NCBI GenBank assembly: GCA_017623115.1
Contig: JAGAPT010000022.1
Coordinates: 44,715 to 108,714 of the forward strand
Direction: 5' to 3'
Source of the DNA: Alistipes sp.
GTDB lineage: Bacteria > Bacteroidota > Bacteroidia > Bacteroidales > Rikenellaceae
DNA: 64,000 bases
Positions within the stretch are counted from its first letter, which is position 1. Each line of letters begins with the position of its first letter. A program made the position numbers and the translations under genes. The notes under the pieces are model-generated. The model was not told the DNA's origin and did not search any database. It saw only the letters and a program-made list of their open reading frames with translations. Shown here one piece after another: positions 23,991 through 32,696 of the stretch.

Positions 23991-26405
23991 TTACTCAAAA
24001 AACTCATCCTCCAGATGCGCCGGATTTAGCTCCTCCGCATCGGGCTCCACCGACATCTCGCAATCGTAGTCGGGCATCATCGGCGGGCGCACAAAGCGAT
24101 CCATGCGGCTTATGCCGAGCGAGCCGTCGTCGTAGACCCGCTTGAGGAAATCGCCCACAATCGGCAGGGCCACCACCGAGCCCTCGCCACGCGCTGTGAG
24201 GTGCACCTGCTGGTCCTCACCACCAACCCACGCTCCGGCAACGATGCGGGGGGCAACGCCCATAAACCAGGCATCGCGGTTTTCGTTCGACGTACCCGTC
24301 TTACCACCCAACTCGACATCATCCAGCCCGAACATCCACTTCAGACGACCGGCCGTACCTCCCGTCACCACACGCTTGAGCATCGTCAGCATCGTATAGG
24401 CCGTGCGCTCGCTGATGGCATCCTGCGACTGGGGGATAAACGAGGCGATGAGGTTACCCTGACGGTCCTCGATACGGGTTACGAAGATGGCATCGTTGTG
24501 TACGCCTCCGTTGGCAAAGGTCGAGAAGGCACTCGTCAGTTCATAGACATTCGATTCCGACGAGCCGACACAGAGGGCCGGCACCGGATCGATGAAGCTA
24601 CGAATCCCCATGTTGTGGATAAAGTCCGAAACGGCTTGCGGCTCTTTGGCCTGCTTCATAATCCATGCCGAGTAGTTATTGCGGCTCATGGCCAAGCCCC
24701 ACATCAGCGGATGCAGCACCCCGTCATACTCCACCTTACCGGCCTCCTTGGGCGACCAGGCAGTACCATTGGCCGTCTCGATCGTAACCGGCAGATTCGG
24801 CACCATCGTACAGGGCGTGAGGCCCAGGTGGTCGATGGCAAAGGTGTAAACAAAGGGTTTGATGGTCGAGCCGATTTGACGCTTACCCTGCTTGGCCATA
24901 TCGTACTTGAAGTAGCGGAAGTTCGGGCCACCGACATAGGCCTTGACAAAACCCGTTCGGGGGTCGAGTGCCACAAACGAAGCACGCAGAATGCGCTTGT
25001 GGTGCAGAATCGAGTCCATCGGCGAGAGCAACGTGTCGCGCTCCCCCTTGTAGGTAAAGACCTTCATCGGGCAGGGCTTGCGGAAGGCCTCGTCAATCTC
25101 CTGCTGCGTAAAACCGGCCTCCTTCATCTCACGATAGCGGTCCGAGCCGATCACCGCACGACGCAGGATACGCTCGCGCTCCTCGGGCTCCGTATCAACA
25201 AAGAGTTGGCGCGTGAGGCGATATTGCGCATCCATCTTGGGCTGAATCTCCCGCTCCATCTGACGCTGCACGGCCTCCTCGGCATAGTGCTGCATCTTCG
25301 AGTTGATGGTCGTGTAGATTTTCAAGCCATCACGATAGATGTTGTAGGGCGTACCATCGGCCTTCGTATTCTTGTGGCACCAGCCGATGAGCGGATTCTC
25401 CTCGTATTGACGCAGGGCTTCTTTGTAATCCCACTCGGCGTAGAAGTGGTTGCGACGCGGCTTATGCGCCGTCATCGTCAGACGCAACATCTCACGGAAG
25501 TAGGTGGCTGTACCCTCGTTGTGCGAAATCGGCTTATAGTTCAGCACAATGGGAAGTGCCGAAATCGAGTCGCAGGCACTGCGTGTGAGTGCCCCTGCCA
25601 CAGCCATACGCGAGAGCACCAAGTTGCGACGTGCCAACGCATTCTCGGGGTTACGCACCGGCGAGTAGCGGGTCGGCGCATTGACCACACCGACCAACAC
25701 GGCCGCCTCCTGCACCGAGAGTTCATGCGGCTCCTTACCGAAGAAGGTCTGGGCAGCCGATTTGATGCCGTAGGCATTCGAGCCATACTCGACCGTATTG
25801 AGATACATCGTTGCAATCTCCTCCTTCGTGTAGTTGTATTCGAGTTTGAGGGCTGTAATCCACTCCTTGAACTTCGACATCACCAGTTTCGTCGTCTTGA
25901 CGATTTTTCCGCGATTACGCACCGTATCACGCGGGAAGAGGTTCTTGGCCAGCTGCTGCGTGATGGTCGAGCCACCACCCTGCGACGAGCGTTGCAGCAG
26001 CACAGTCTTTACGGCCACACGCACCAGCGACGGAATGTCAATACCCGAGTGGGAGCGGAATCGCACATCCTCGGTAGCAATCAATGCCGCCACCACAGGA
26101 GGCACGTGGTGTCCTGCGAGGTGGATATGCGCCGTCGAATCCTGCGGGAAGAGGTCGGCATACTGCACATAGGAGCGATTCTGGATGAAGAAGGTCGAGA
26201 GCACCTTACCATCCTCCGAATAGATCTCCGTAGCCAGATTCGACTTCGGATTCTCCAGCTCCTCGAACGACGGCATCCGCCCGAAGACACCCAACGCTGT
26301 CAGCGTGAGCATCACCGCAAGCAGTGCCACCGGAGCGAAGCAAATCACCCATATCCAACGAATCGTGCGAGCAGAGACCTGCCCCTTTGCACTCTTTTTT
26401 GCCAT
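23991..26405 (-). CDS. Bifunctional penicillin-binding protein 1A (GT51 and transpeptidase)
   Basis: Polymerises lipid II into glycan strands and cross-links them. An 804-residue, single-pass membrane protein: cytosolic basic tail, helix at about 18-40, GT51 domain with catalytic Glu112 in ATEDVRFRSHSG and QGGGSTITQQLAKNLF, and a transpeptidase domain with SxxK as GSTIKPF, SxN as MSRNNYS and KTG as GGKTGTS. An acidic tail ends it (EELNPAHLEDEFFE). It is the first gene of the unit with asd and has a TATCTTTG promoter. All catalytic motifs are intact. Confidence 0.95.
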   Translation of the reverse strand: MAKKSAKGQVSARTIRWIWVICFAPVALLAVMLTLTALGVFGRMPSFEELENPKSNLATEIYSEDGKVLSTFFIQNRSYVQYADLFPQDSTAHIHLAGHHVPPVVAALIATEDVRFRSHSGIDIPSLVRVAVKTVLLQRSSQGGGSTITQQLAKNLFPRDTVRNRGKIVKTTKLVMSKFKEWITALKLEYNYTKEEIATMYLNTVEYGSNAYGIKSAAQTFFGKEPHELSVQEAAVLVGVVNAPTRYSPVRNPENALARRNLVLSRMAVAGALTRSACDSISALPIVLNYKPISHNEGTATYFREMLRLTMTAHKPRRNHFYAEWDYKEALRQYEENPLIGWCHKNTKADGTPYNIYRDGLKIYTTINSKMQHYAEEAVQRQMEREIQPKMDAQYRLTRQLFVDTEPEERERILRRAVIGSDRYREMKEAGFTQQEIDEAFRKPCPMKVFTYKGERDTLLSPMDSILHHKRILRASFVALDPRTGFVKAYVGGPNFRYFKYDMAKQGKRQIGSTIKPFVYTFAIDHLGLTPCTMVPNLPVTIETANGTAWSPKEAGKVEYDGVLHPLMWGLAMSRNNYSAWIMKQAKEPQAVSDFIHNMGIRSFIDPVPALCVGSSESNVYELTSAFSTFANGGVHNDAIFVTRIEDRQGNLIASFIPQSQDAISERTAYTMLTMLKRVVTGGTAGRLKWMFGLDDVELGGKTGTSNENRDAWFMGVAPRIVAGAWVGGEDQQVHLTARGEGSVVALPIVGDFLKRVYDDGSLGISRMDRFVRPPMMPDYDCEMSVEPDAEELNPAHLEDEFFE

Positions 26406-26437
26406 CTTCAGACTCTTTTATTACATGTATAACGCGA

Positions 26438-26445
26438 CAAAGATA
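26438..26445 (-). promoter_or_regulatory. -7 box of the PBP1A-asd unit
   Basis: Minus-strand TATCTTTG 33 bp before the PBP1A ATG at 26405. Confidence 0.75.
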
Positions 26446-26455
26446 CGACTTATTT

Positions 26456-29383
26456 TTAGAACGGCAGTCCCAACGAAGCAGAAATCCACGTATCGGACTT
26501 CGAGGTACGGAATACCGAGAGGGTCAGCGACGAGGTTGCCGAGGCGGGCATGCGTAACACATTGAAGTCGAACGAGAGTTCGCCACCCACCGACCACGCA
26601 TCGATGCGCGAACCGAGGTAATCGAACGAGGCGGTGTCGTAACCCACTCCCAAGCGGATGCGCTTGATGTAGAGCACCGACGGAATACCCCCCTCGGGAT
26701 AGCACAACGGCAGGCGGTAGTTGGCCGAGAAGGCTCGATAATTCTCCGAGAGGAACTCTGCCGACGAGAAACCACGGGGCACCAGCAGGGTCGGATTAAA
26801 CGCCAATGGGCGATAGCCGCTCGGCAGGCTGTACCCACCCGAGGAGTTCTCCACGGCAAACGAGAGTTGCAACGAGTTGTGCGGTGCAACACCCGGCAGG
26901 TAGAGGTTGCCATAGAGCGACCAGAGGTTGGCAAAGTCATCGTTCGAGGGCTCGGTGGCAACACGGGTTACGACCGAAAAGCCCAAGCGGGGCAGAAAAT
27001 CGCGGTGCGAGAGGATGGCCTGGTCCGAAAATCCGGCACTGAACGCAAGGCGATGCAACCCATGCTCATAGCCCAACGCATCGAGGTTCGTGACCACGCC
27101 CTCCTTGTTCCACTCGAGGCGGTCGATGCGCGACACCATGCTGTTCGAGTAGGACCACGAGGCAGCCAGTGTCAGCCCCTGCACATGCGAGCCACGGTCA
27201 AAGAGGAGCGGCAAGGTGGCTCCCAGACCCACTGCATAGTAGGTTTCGGGGGTCGGCAGCGGCTGACGCAGCACCTGGTCCTTCTCTTCATCGTAACTAC
27301 TCACACGGCCATAGACCAGGCGGTCGCCACCATAGCGGGCATCGAGACTCAACACCACCCCGAGGCCGTTATAGCGCACACCGCCATCCACGACCGAGCC
27401 CTGCTCATTGCTCCAACCATAGGAGAGGTAACCCTCGGTATTCGAAAGGAGGTTTTGCGAGAGGAGCGTTGCACCCAGATTCATCTCGATTTCATGCTCG
27501 TCGATGACCTGATAGGGGTTAAAAGCGATGGGAGCCCAACTGTGGATGCGGGGCATGTGCCAAAGTTGACGATAGCGTTTCGCCGGCGACTCCTCGGCTT
27601 GGCGAGCGGCCACAGCTCGGGTATAACGCACCGTGTCGAGGTTGATGGTGGCCCATCCGCGACGTGACGGGTTGACCACATTGAGTGGTGTGGCACGTGC
27701 CTCCACAGGCTCCATAAGCGACTCTTCGAGGCGTTCCACACGATAGCCTCGCCTATCATAACGGGTGATCAGCACCCCATCTCCGCTCGGAGCGGGGTCG
27801 AAAGCACCATATTTCGATTGCGAGAGACGATATTCACGACGTGCCATGAGGTCGTAGCAGTGCACCTCATCACGCCCCGAAGCGATCGAGCCGAAATAGA
27901 GATGTCCGTCTGCCGCCCGCAGATCGCTCAACGTGATGTAGGCCGGCCGATGGAGCGGATGCAACCCCTCGGCATCGATGCGGGCGAGGTACATACCGTC
28001 GTCATCGGTAACAATCGTATAGAAGGCTTGGGTCGTCTGCTCCCATGCCAGGCCGTGCAGTTCCACGCCTATCGGCAGCAACACCCGTTCCTGCCGCTCA
28101 ACCATCAGGGCATAACGGCCCTCGGGGCGATATTCGACCCACGCCAACCCCTCCTCCGAGGAGGTAGGATAGAGTGCCTGACGCACACCTCGCACCTGCT
28201 TGGGGCGTTCGGTGGCCGGGTCAAGCATCCAGAGTTGCGACCCCTCCCGCTCCTCGAAGAGTTGCGAACGACGATATTGCGTCCAGTAAAGCACCCCTTC
28301 GTGCAGCGCAGGGCGTGAGGTCAGGTTACCGACATGGGCTACGACACGCTCCGTACCCTCCGCATCGATGGTTACCAGCCGAGCCGTGCGGGCCAGATCC
28401 TCCTTCACAGCCAGCACCTCCGCTTCGCTCCACTGCAACGGCCAGCGATAGGTCGTGTAGTTCTTCGCCGCCATCTCGACCAACGTGTAGCCCTGCTCCT
28501 CGACCTCGGCCAAAGGAGCCCACAGGGCATTCAGTGTCGCAAAGTTCTCCGTAAAGAGGTTCCGCACCGAGGTGTCGTAATACTTTTTCAACCCCAAATG
28601 GGTCGTAGCAAAGAGGTAGGGATTGCGTACCCCGTAACGACCGACCTTATTCCAGACATTCTCCCCATAGCGATCATAGGCATAGGTACTGAGCTGATAA
28701 CCCAGTTCATAGTGGTCGGGGATATAATCCCGATAGGAGCCACAGAACCAGCGGTCGATATTTTTGCGCACACGGCCACGATGGTCGCGCCCAATCTGCT
28801 CGCCCAGCGCACGATACCCCATCGAGAAGGAGGGTTGCAGGCCTCGGCCATAGCTCGACATGAGCGTTTCGTTCATCACGGCATCGCCCTCCAAGGCCCA
28901 CAGCGGCATGAAGAGCAGGCTCGTCACCGACCCCTGCTCGCCCAAAAACCAACTCAAGACCCGAGGTACCCCCCGATTCAGGTTGGCATATTGCGCTGCA
29001 TGGCGATATTCATGTGCCACCAACTGTTTGATCCACGGCATGGAGTAGCTCTCAATAGCCGGTGCCGAGAGGAACTCGACACGCTTCGGGAGATACATCA
29101 CCAGACCATTCGAGGCCATATTCTCGGGGTGGATGACAAAGGGAATCTTCAAGGGCTCGTAACGGAAACCCTCGGCAATGGAGGGTTGCACGGCATGGAT
29201 GTAGTGCAGGGTGCGTGCCGCCACCTGCTGTGCCGTATCGGGCGCGATGACGCTCACGCGATGGCCCTTCATCTGCTGCCACCGCATCGGCGCATCAGCA
29301 CCCCATGTATAATATTGAGCAGAAGCCTGATGCGCAACGAGGCCCATCACTACTGCCAGCAACCATCTTCGTATTGTACCCAT
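26456..29383 (-). CDS. Outer-membrane protein: metallopeptidase-like, propeller and beta-barrel domains
   Basis: A 975-residue exported protein. The signal peptide ends in VAHQASAQ. Residues about 35-330 include an HExxH zinc motif (VAHEYRHAAQ) in a peptidase-MA-like setting with downstream LWALEGDAV, whose Glu could be the third ligand. Repeated blade-like segments (about 340-580) resemble the TolB/WD40 propeller. The last ~330 residues alternate in a beta-barrel pattern and end in LGLPF, with the terminal Phe typical of outer-membrane proteins. The start was taken at ATG 29383 rather than the upstream TTG. It follows the SUI1 gene by 14 bp. Substrate unknown; the fold order suggests a surface or barrel-anchored periplasmic protease. 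Confidence 0.78.
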   Translation of the reverse strand: MGTIRRWLLAVVMGLVAHQASAQYYTWGADAPMRWQQMKGHRVSVIAPDTAQQVAARTLHYIHAVQPSIAEGFRYEPLKIPFVIHPENMASNGLVMYLPKRVEFLSAPAIESYSMPWIKQLVAHEYRHAAQYANLNRGVPRVLSWFLGEQGSVTSLLFMPLWALEGDAVMNETLMSSYGRGLQPSFSMGYRALGEQIGRDHRGRVRKNIDRWFCGSYRDYIPDHYELGYQLSTYAYDRYGENVWNKVGRYGVRNPYLFATTHLGLKKYYDTSVRNLFTENFATLNALWAPLAEVEEQGYTLVEMAAKNYTTYRWPLQWSEAEVLAVKEDLARTARLVTIDAEGTERVVAHVGNLTSRPALHEGVLYWTQYRRSQLFEEREGSQLWMLDPATERPKQVRGVRQALYPTSSEEGLAWVEYRPEGRYALMVERQERVLLPIGVELHGLAWEQTTQAFYTIVTDDDGMYLARIDAEGLHPLHRPAYITLSDLRAADGHLYFGSIASGRDEVHCYDLMARREYRLSQSKYGAFDPAPSGDGVLITRYDRRGYRVERLEESLMEPVEARATPLNVVNPSRRGWATINLDTVRYTRAVAARQAEESPAKRYRQLWHMPRIHSWAPIAFNPYQVIDEHEIEMNLGATLLSQNLLSNTEGYLSYGWSNEQGSVVDGGVRYNGLGVVLSLDARYGGDRLVYGRVSSYDEEKDQVLRQPLPTPETYYAVGLGATLPLLFDRGSHVQGLTLAASWSYSNSMVSRIDRLEWNKEGVVTNLDALGYEHGLHRLAFSAGFSDQAILSHRDFLPRLGFSVVTRVATEPSNDDFANLWSLYGNLYLPGVAPHNSLQLSFAVENSSGGYSLPSGYRPLAFNPTLLVPRGFSSAEFLSENYRAFSANYRLPLCYPEGGIPSVLYIKRIRLGVGYDTASFDYLGSRIDAWSVGGELSFDFNVLRMPASATSSLTLSVFRTSKSDTWISASLGLPF

Positions 29384-29397
29384 CTTTGTAGCCTTTA

Positions 29398-29745
29398 TCA
29401 ACCTCCTGCCTTTTTACAACGATAACCGCTCTTCGTGAGAATCTCCACCACGCGGTCACGGTGGTCGCCTTGGATGAGGATTTCACCCGCTTTGGCAGCA
29501 CCCCCTACACCGCATTTCGTTTTGAGCAGGCGGGCCAACTCGGCCAAATCGTCGCTCGACCCCACAAAACCCTTGACAAGGGTCACCACCTTACCCCCAC
29601 GCTGTTTGCGGTCGAGCCACACACGCAGGTTCTGTTCGGCCGGAGCCAACGTCTCGGGCTCCTTTTCCTCGGCCGTTGTATACTGAAAATCGGGGTTGGT
29701 CGAGTAGACCATCCCGAGCCGTGCTTTCCAATCGTTCTCTGCCAT
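29398..29745 (-). CDS. SUI1/eIF1-like translation factor (YciH family)
   Basis: A 115-residue protein with the SUI1 fold: VWLDRKQRGGKVVTLVKGF, LLKTKCGVGGAAK and the ending GDHRDRVVEILTKSGY. Related to archaeal/eukaryotic initiation factor 1 and to E. coli YciH, which influence start-codon selection and may bind the small ribosomal subunit. The N-terminal 40 residues are linker-like. It is the first gene of a unit with the large outer-membrane protein and has its own promoter. Its role in bacteria is not firmly settled. Confidence 0.92.
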   Translation of the reverse strand: MAENDWKARLGMVYSTNPDFQYTTAEEKEPETLAPAEQNLRVWLDRKQRGGKVVTLVKGFVGSSDDLAELARLLKTKCGVGGAAKAGEILIQGDHRDRVVEILTKSGYRCKKAGG

Positions 29746-29782
29746 TTGTATCGTTTTGTGGCGAAAAATGCGCCTATTGGTG

Positions 29783-29790
29783 CAAAAATA
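29783..29790 (-). promoter_or_regulatory. -7 box of the SUI1 gene
   Basis: Minus-strand TATTTTTG 38 bp before the ATG at 29745. Confidence 0.6.
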
Positions 29791-30109
29791 GTAAAAATTA
29801 AGTTAATATATCACAGGTTGACACTAAAACAATCTATCTTATTGGTAATCATTTCAATAGATGAGATTGTTCCCAGCTATATGTTTATTATTATTAATTA
29901 CTTCTTACTAATCTCTCTAATTCTCTATAATTCACCAAGTTAAATTTAACACACATTTGGATATTATTGGAATGATTGGCATCTTTGTGGGATGCTGGGT
30001 GAGAGTTAGATGAAACTCCGTGTACACCTTGAGCATATTCATTGAGTTTTTTGTATATTTGTAGCATAAACCCGAAGAAATCTTAAAACACCCAAAACAA
30101 GCACTTGTT
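29791..30109. other. AT-rich intergenic region upstream of the GH3 gene
   Basis: About 320 bp between divergent genes, strongly AT-rich in its left half, with no coding frame or hairpin I would support. The only clear element is the GH3 promoter near its right end. Confidence 0.55.
30054..30061 (+). promoter_or_regulatory. -7 box of the GH3 glycosidase gene
   Basis: TATATTTG 48 bp before the ATG at 30110, preceded by a TTGAG-type -33 element. Confidence 0.7.
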
Positions 30110-32548
30110 ATGAAAAAATGGAGTATCTTACTGCTTGCGCTCGTCGGGGTGACGACGCTGTCGGCACAACCGATTACCGAGGAGGCCAAGCAACGCGCCG
30201 CCGAGTTGGTTGCCAAGATGACCCTTGATGAGAAATTGGAGTATATCGGAGGTTATAATTCGTTCTATATCCGCGCCATACCGCGTTTGGGAATCCCCGA
30301 GATCCGCATGGCCGATGGTCCGCAGGGGGTACGCAACAATACGCAGAGTACGCTCTATGCGTCGGGTGTTGCCGCAGCTGCTACATGGAATCGTGAGGCG
30401 GTTTATAACATGGGTGTCGGTCTGGGTCAGGATTGCCGCGCACGCGGGGTGCATATCCTGCTCGGTCCGGGTGTCAATATCTATCGCTCGCCCCTTTGCG
30501 GTCGCAACTTCGAGTACTATGGCGAAGACCCCTATCTGGCCGGACAAACAGCCATTCAGTATATCAAGGGTGTGCAGAGTCAGGGCGCCATGGCCTGCGT
30601 GAAACACTACGCGGCGAACAATCAGGAGTGGAGCCGCCACCACGCCTCGTCGGATATCGATGAGCGTACGCTGCACGAGATCTACCTGCCGGCGTTCCGT
30701 GCCGCGGTTGAGGAGGCCGGCGTGGGAGCGATCATGACCTCGTACAACCTCATCAACAATGTGCATGGAGCCGAGAACCGCTATCTGAACATCGAGGTGT
30801 TGCGCGAGATGTGGGGCTTCGAGGGCATTGTGATGTCGGATTGGAACTCCACCTATTCGGCTATCAACTCCGCAAACGGCGGTCTTGACCTCGAAATGCC
30901 GAGTGGAAAACTGATGAACAAGAACTTCTTGGCACAGCCGATTGCCGACGGCATCGTCGATGTGCGCACGATTGACCAAAAGGTACAACACATTTTGCAG
31001 ACACTGATTGCTTTTGGTTTCTTCGATCGCCCGCAGAAGGATGAGCGTTTTTCGGAGCGCAATCCCTTCTCCGACCAAGCCGCCTTGGAACTCGCCCGCA
31101 ACAGTGCCGTGTTGCTCAAAAACGACGGCATCCTGCCCCTCAAAAAGGGCAAGGTGACGACGATGGGCATCAACACGCTGCGCATTCCGACGGGTGGCGG
31201 CAGTGGCTATGTACACCCCTTCGAGGTCTGTTCGGTGTTCGAGGGTTTGCAGCAGATGAAGGGCTACAAGGTGGTGTCGATCGAGCAGCTGGCTCAGAAA
31301 CACTTTGGCGAGCGATTCTTCACCTCGGCCGAGATGAACGAGTCGGGATTCAAGGCCGACTACTTCAACAACGAAAAGTTGTCGGGAACGCCGGTGTTGA
31401 GTCGCGTGGAGAAGGCGATCGATTACGAGTGGCGCAACGGCTCGGAGGCCAAACCGAGTGTAGTCAATGACGACCACTTCTCGGTGCGATGGAGCGGTGT
31501 TTTTTGCAGTCCGAAGCGCGAGAAAATCGAATTCGGATTCCGTGGCGACGATGGCTATCGCCTCTTCATCGATGACAAGGAGGTGGTGTCGAAATGGGAA
31601 AAAAGCGGCAACAATCAAACAACCTATCTCTTTGAGGCAGAGGCGAATCGCAAATACAACTTCCGCATCGAATATTTCGAGGGCACGGGTGTTGCGAGCC
31701 TTCACCTGACCACTTACGACTTGGAGAACAACACCGAGTTGTTGCGCAACGCCGATGTGGTTGTCATGGGTGTAGGATTTGACTCGACCACAGAGAAAGA
31801 GGGCTATGATCGTCGTTTCGAGATGCCCTTCGAGCAAGGCAATCTGATTCGTGAGGTGGCCAAAATCAACCCCAATGTCGTGGTGGTTGTGAATAGTGGT
31901 GGCGGTTTTGAGATGGCCAGCTGGATGGAGAGCGCCCGCGCCATTCTCCTGGCGTGGTATCCGGGTCAGGAGGGCGGTCAGGCTGTGGCCGAGATTATCT
32001 CCGGCAAGATTGCCCCATCGGGACGCCTGCCGATGTCGATCGAGCGCGAACTGAAAGACAACCCCACCTACGGCAACTACTACCACAATTTGGAGGTCGA
32101 TGTGCGTAAAAACCCCTACAAGCGTGTGGCCTACAAGGAGGGAATATTCCTTGGCTATCGCGGTTACGACCGCAAAGAGGTGAAGCCCCTTTTCCCGTTT
32201 GGTTTCGGCCTGAGTTATACCACCTTCCATTACGACAATTTGCAGGTTTCGGAGGGCGCGGAGGGCTATCTGGTCGAGTTTGATGTAACCAACACGGGCA
32301 AGATGGATGCTGCCGAGGTGGCACAGGTCTATATCGGCTACAACGACACCAAAATCCCCCACCCCGTCAAGGAGTTGAAGGGCTACGACAAGGCGTTGAT
32401 CAAGCAGGGCGAAAGCCGCCATTTTGCAATCGAAATTCCCTTCCGTTCATTGGCCTACTACGACCTTGTAAGCCGAAAAATGGTACAAGACAAGGAGGTG
32501 CGTTTCTATGTTGGTGCCTCAGCCGAGGATATCAAATTGACGAAATAA
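30110..32548 (+). CDS. GH3 beta-glycosidase with PA14 insert, exported
   Basis: Retaining exo-beta-glycosidase, likely beta-glucosidase or a related activity. Of the 812 residues, 1-19 are a signal peptide (TLSA before Gln). The GH3 TIM barrel includes RMADGPQGVR and the nucleophile Asp in GIVMSDWNST; KHYAANNQE marks the substrate pocket. The second domain is interrupted by a PA14 domain (about 415-550, with FGFRGDDGYRLFID), and a fibronectin III-like domain ends the protein. The acid/base Glu is not obvious by eye. It is monocistronic and lacks SusC/D neighbours, so this is not a polysaccharide-utilisation locus. Substrate not determinable. Confidence 0.92.
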   Translation: MKKWSILLLALVGVTTLSAQPITEEAKQRAAELVAKMTLDEKLEYIGGYNSFYIRAIPRLGIPEIRMADGPQGVRNNTQSTLYASGVAAAATWNREAVYNMGVGLGQDCRARGVHILLGPGVNIYRSPLCGRNFEYYGEDPYLAGQTAIQYIKGVQSQGAMACVKHYAANNQEWSRHHASSDIDERTLHEIYLPAFRAAVEEAGVGAIMTSYNLINNVHGAENRYLNIEVLREMWGFEGIVMSDWNSTYSAINSANGGLDLEMPSGKLMNKNFLAQPIADGIVDVRTIDQKVQHILQTLIAFGFFDRPQKDERFSERNPFSDQAALELARNSAVLLKNDGILPLKKGKVTTMGINTLRIPTGGGSGYVHPFEVCSVFEGLQQMKGYKVVSIEQLAQKHFGERFFTSAEMNESGFKADYFNNEKLSGTPVLSRVEKAIDYEWRNGSEAKPSVVNDDHFSVRWSGVFCSPKREKIEFGFRGDDGYRLFIDDKEVVSKWEKSGNNQTTYLFEAEANRKYNFRIEYFEGTGVASLHLTTYDLENNTELLRNADVVVMGVGFDSTTEKEGYDRRFEMPFEQGNLIREVAKINPNVVVVVNSGGGFEMASWMESARAILLAWYPGQEGGQAVAEIISGKIAPSGRLPMSIERELKDNPTYGNYYHNLEVDVRKNPYKRVAYKEGIFLGYRGYDRKEVKPLFPFGFGLSYTTFHYDNLQVSEGAEGYLVEFDVTNTGKMDAAEVAQVYIGYNDTKIPHPVKELKGYDKALIKQGESRHFAIEIPFRSLAYYDLVSRKMVQDKEVRFYVGASAEDIKLTK

Positions 32549-32574
32549 AAGGGTCTATACTCCTCCGAATTTTG

Positions 32575-32616
32575 ACAACAACACGGTCTGTGAGGGCTGT
32601 GTTGTTGTTTTTTTTG
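32575..32616 (+). terminator. Terminator of the GH3 gene
   Basis: A 10-bp stem (32575-32584 with 32599-32608) followed by a T-run of eight. Confidence 0.88.
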
Positions 32617-32680
32617 GACAAGCTGTCGTATTTCGGATAACTTTTGTATCATTGTAAATGAGAAAATCTTTAAAAATTAC

Positions 32681-32688
32681 TATCTTTG
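32681..32688 (+). promoter_or_regulatory. -7 box of the DUF4435 gene
   Basis: TATCTTTG only 8 bp before the ATG at 32697, so the transcript starts at or next to the start codon. Confidence 0.7.
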
Positions 32689-32696
32689 TAGATAGT

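Noticed and set aside
24201-26432. A 743-codon open frame antisense to PBP1A
   Set aside because: Same reason; PBP1A has all catalytic motifs and a promoter, and the antisense frame has neither.
30128-32422. A 764-codon open frame antisense to the GH3 gene
   Set aside because: It mirrors the codon structure of a well-supported gene, has no family motif, and its composition is that of a reverse complement of coding DNA.
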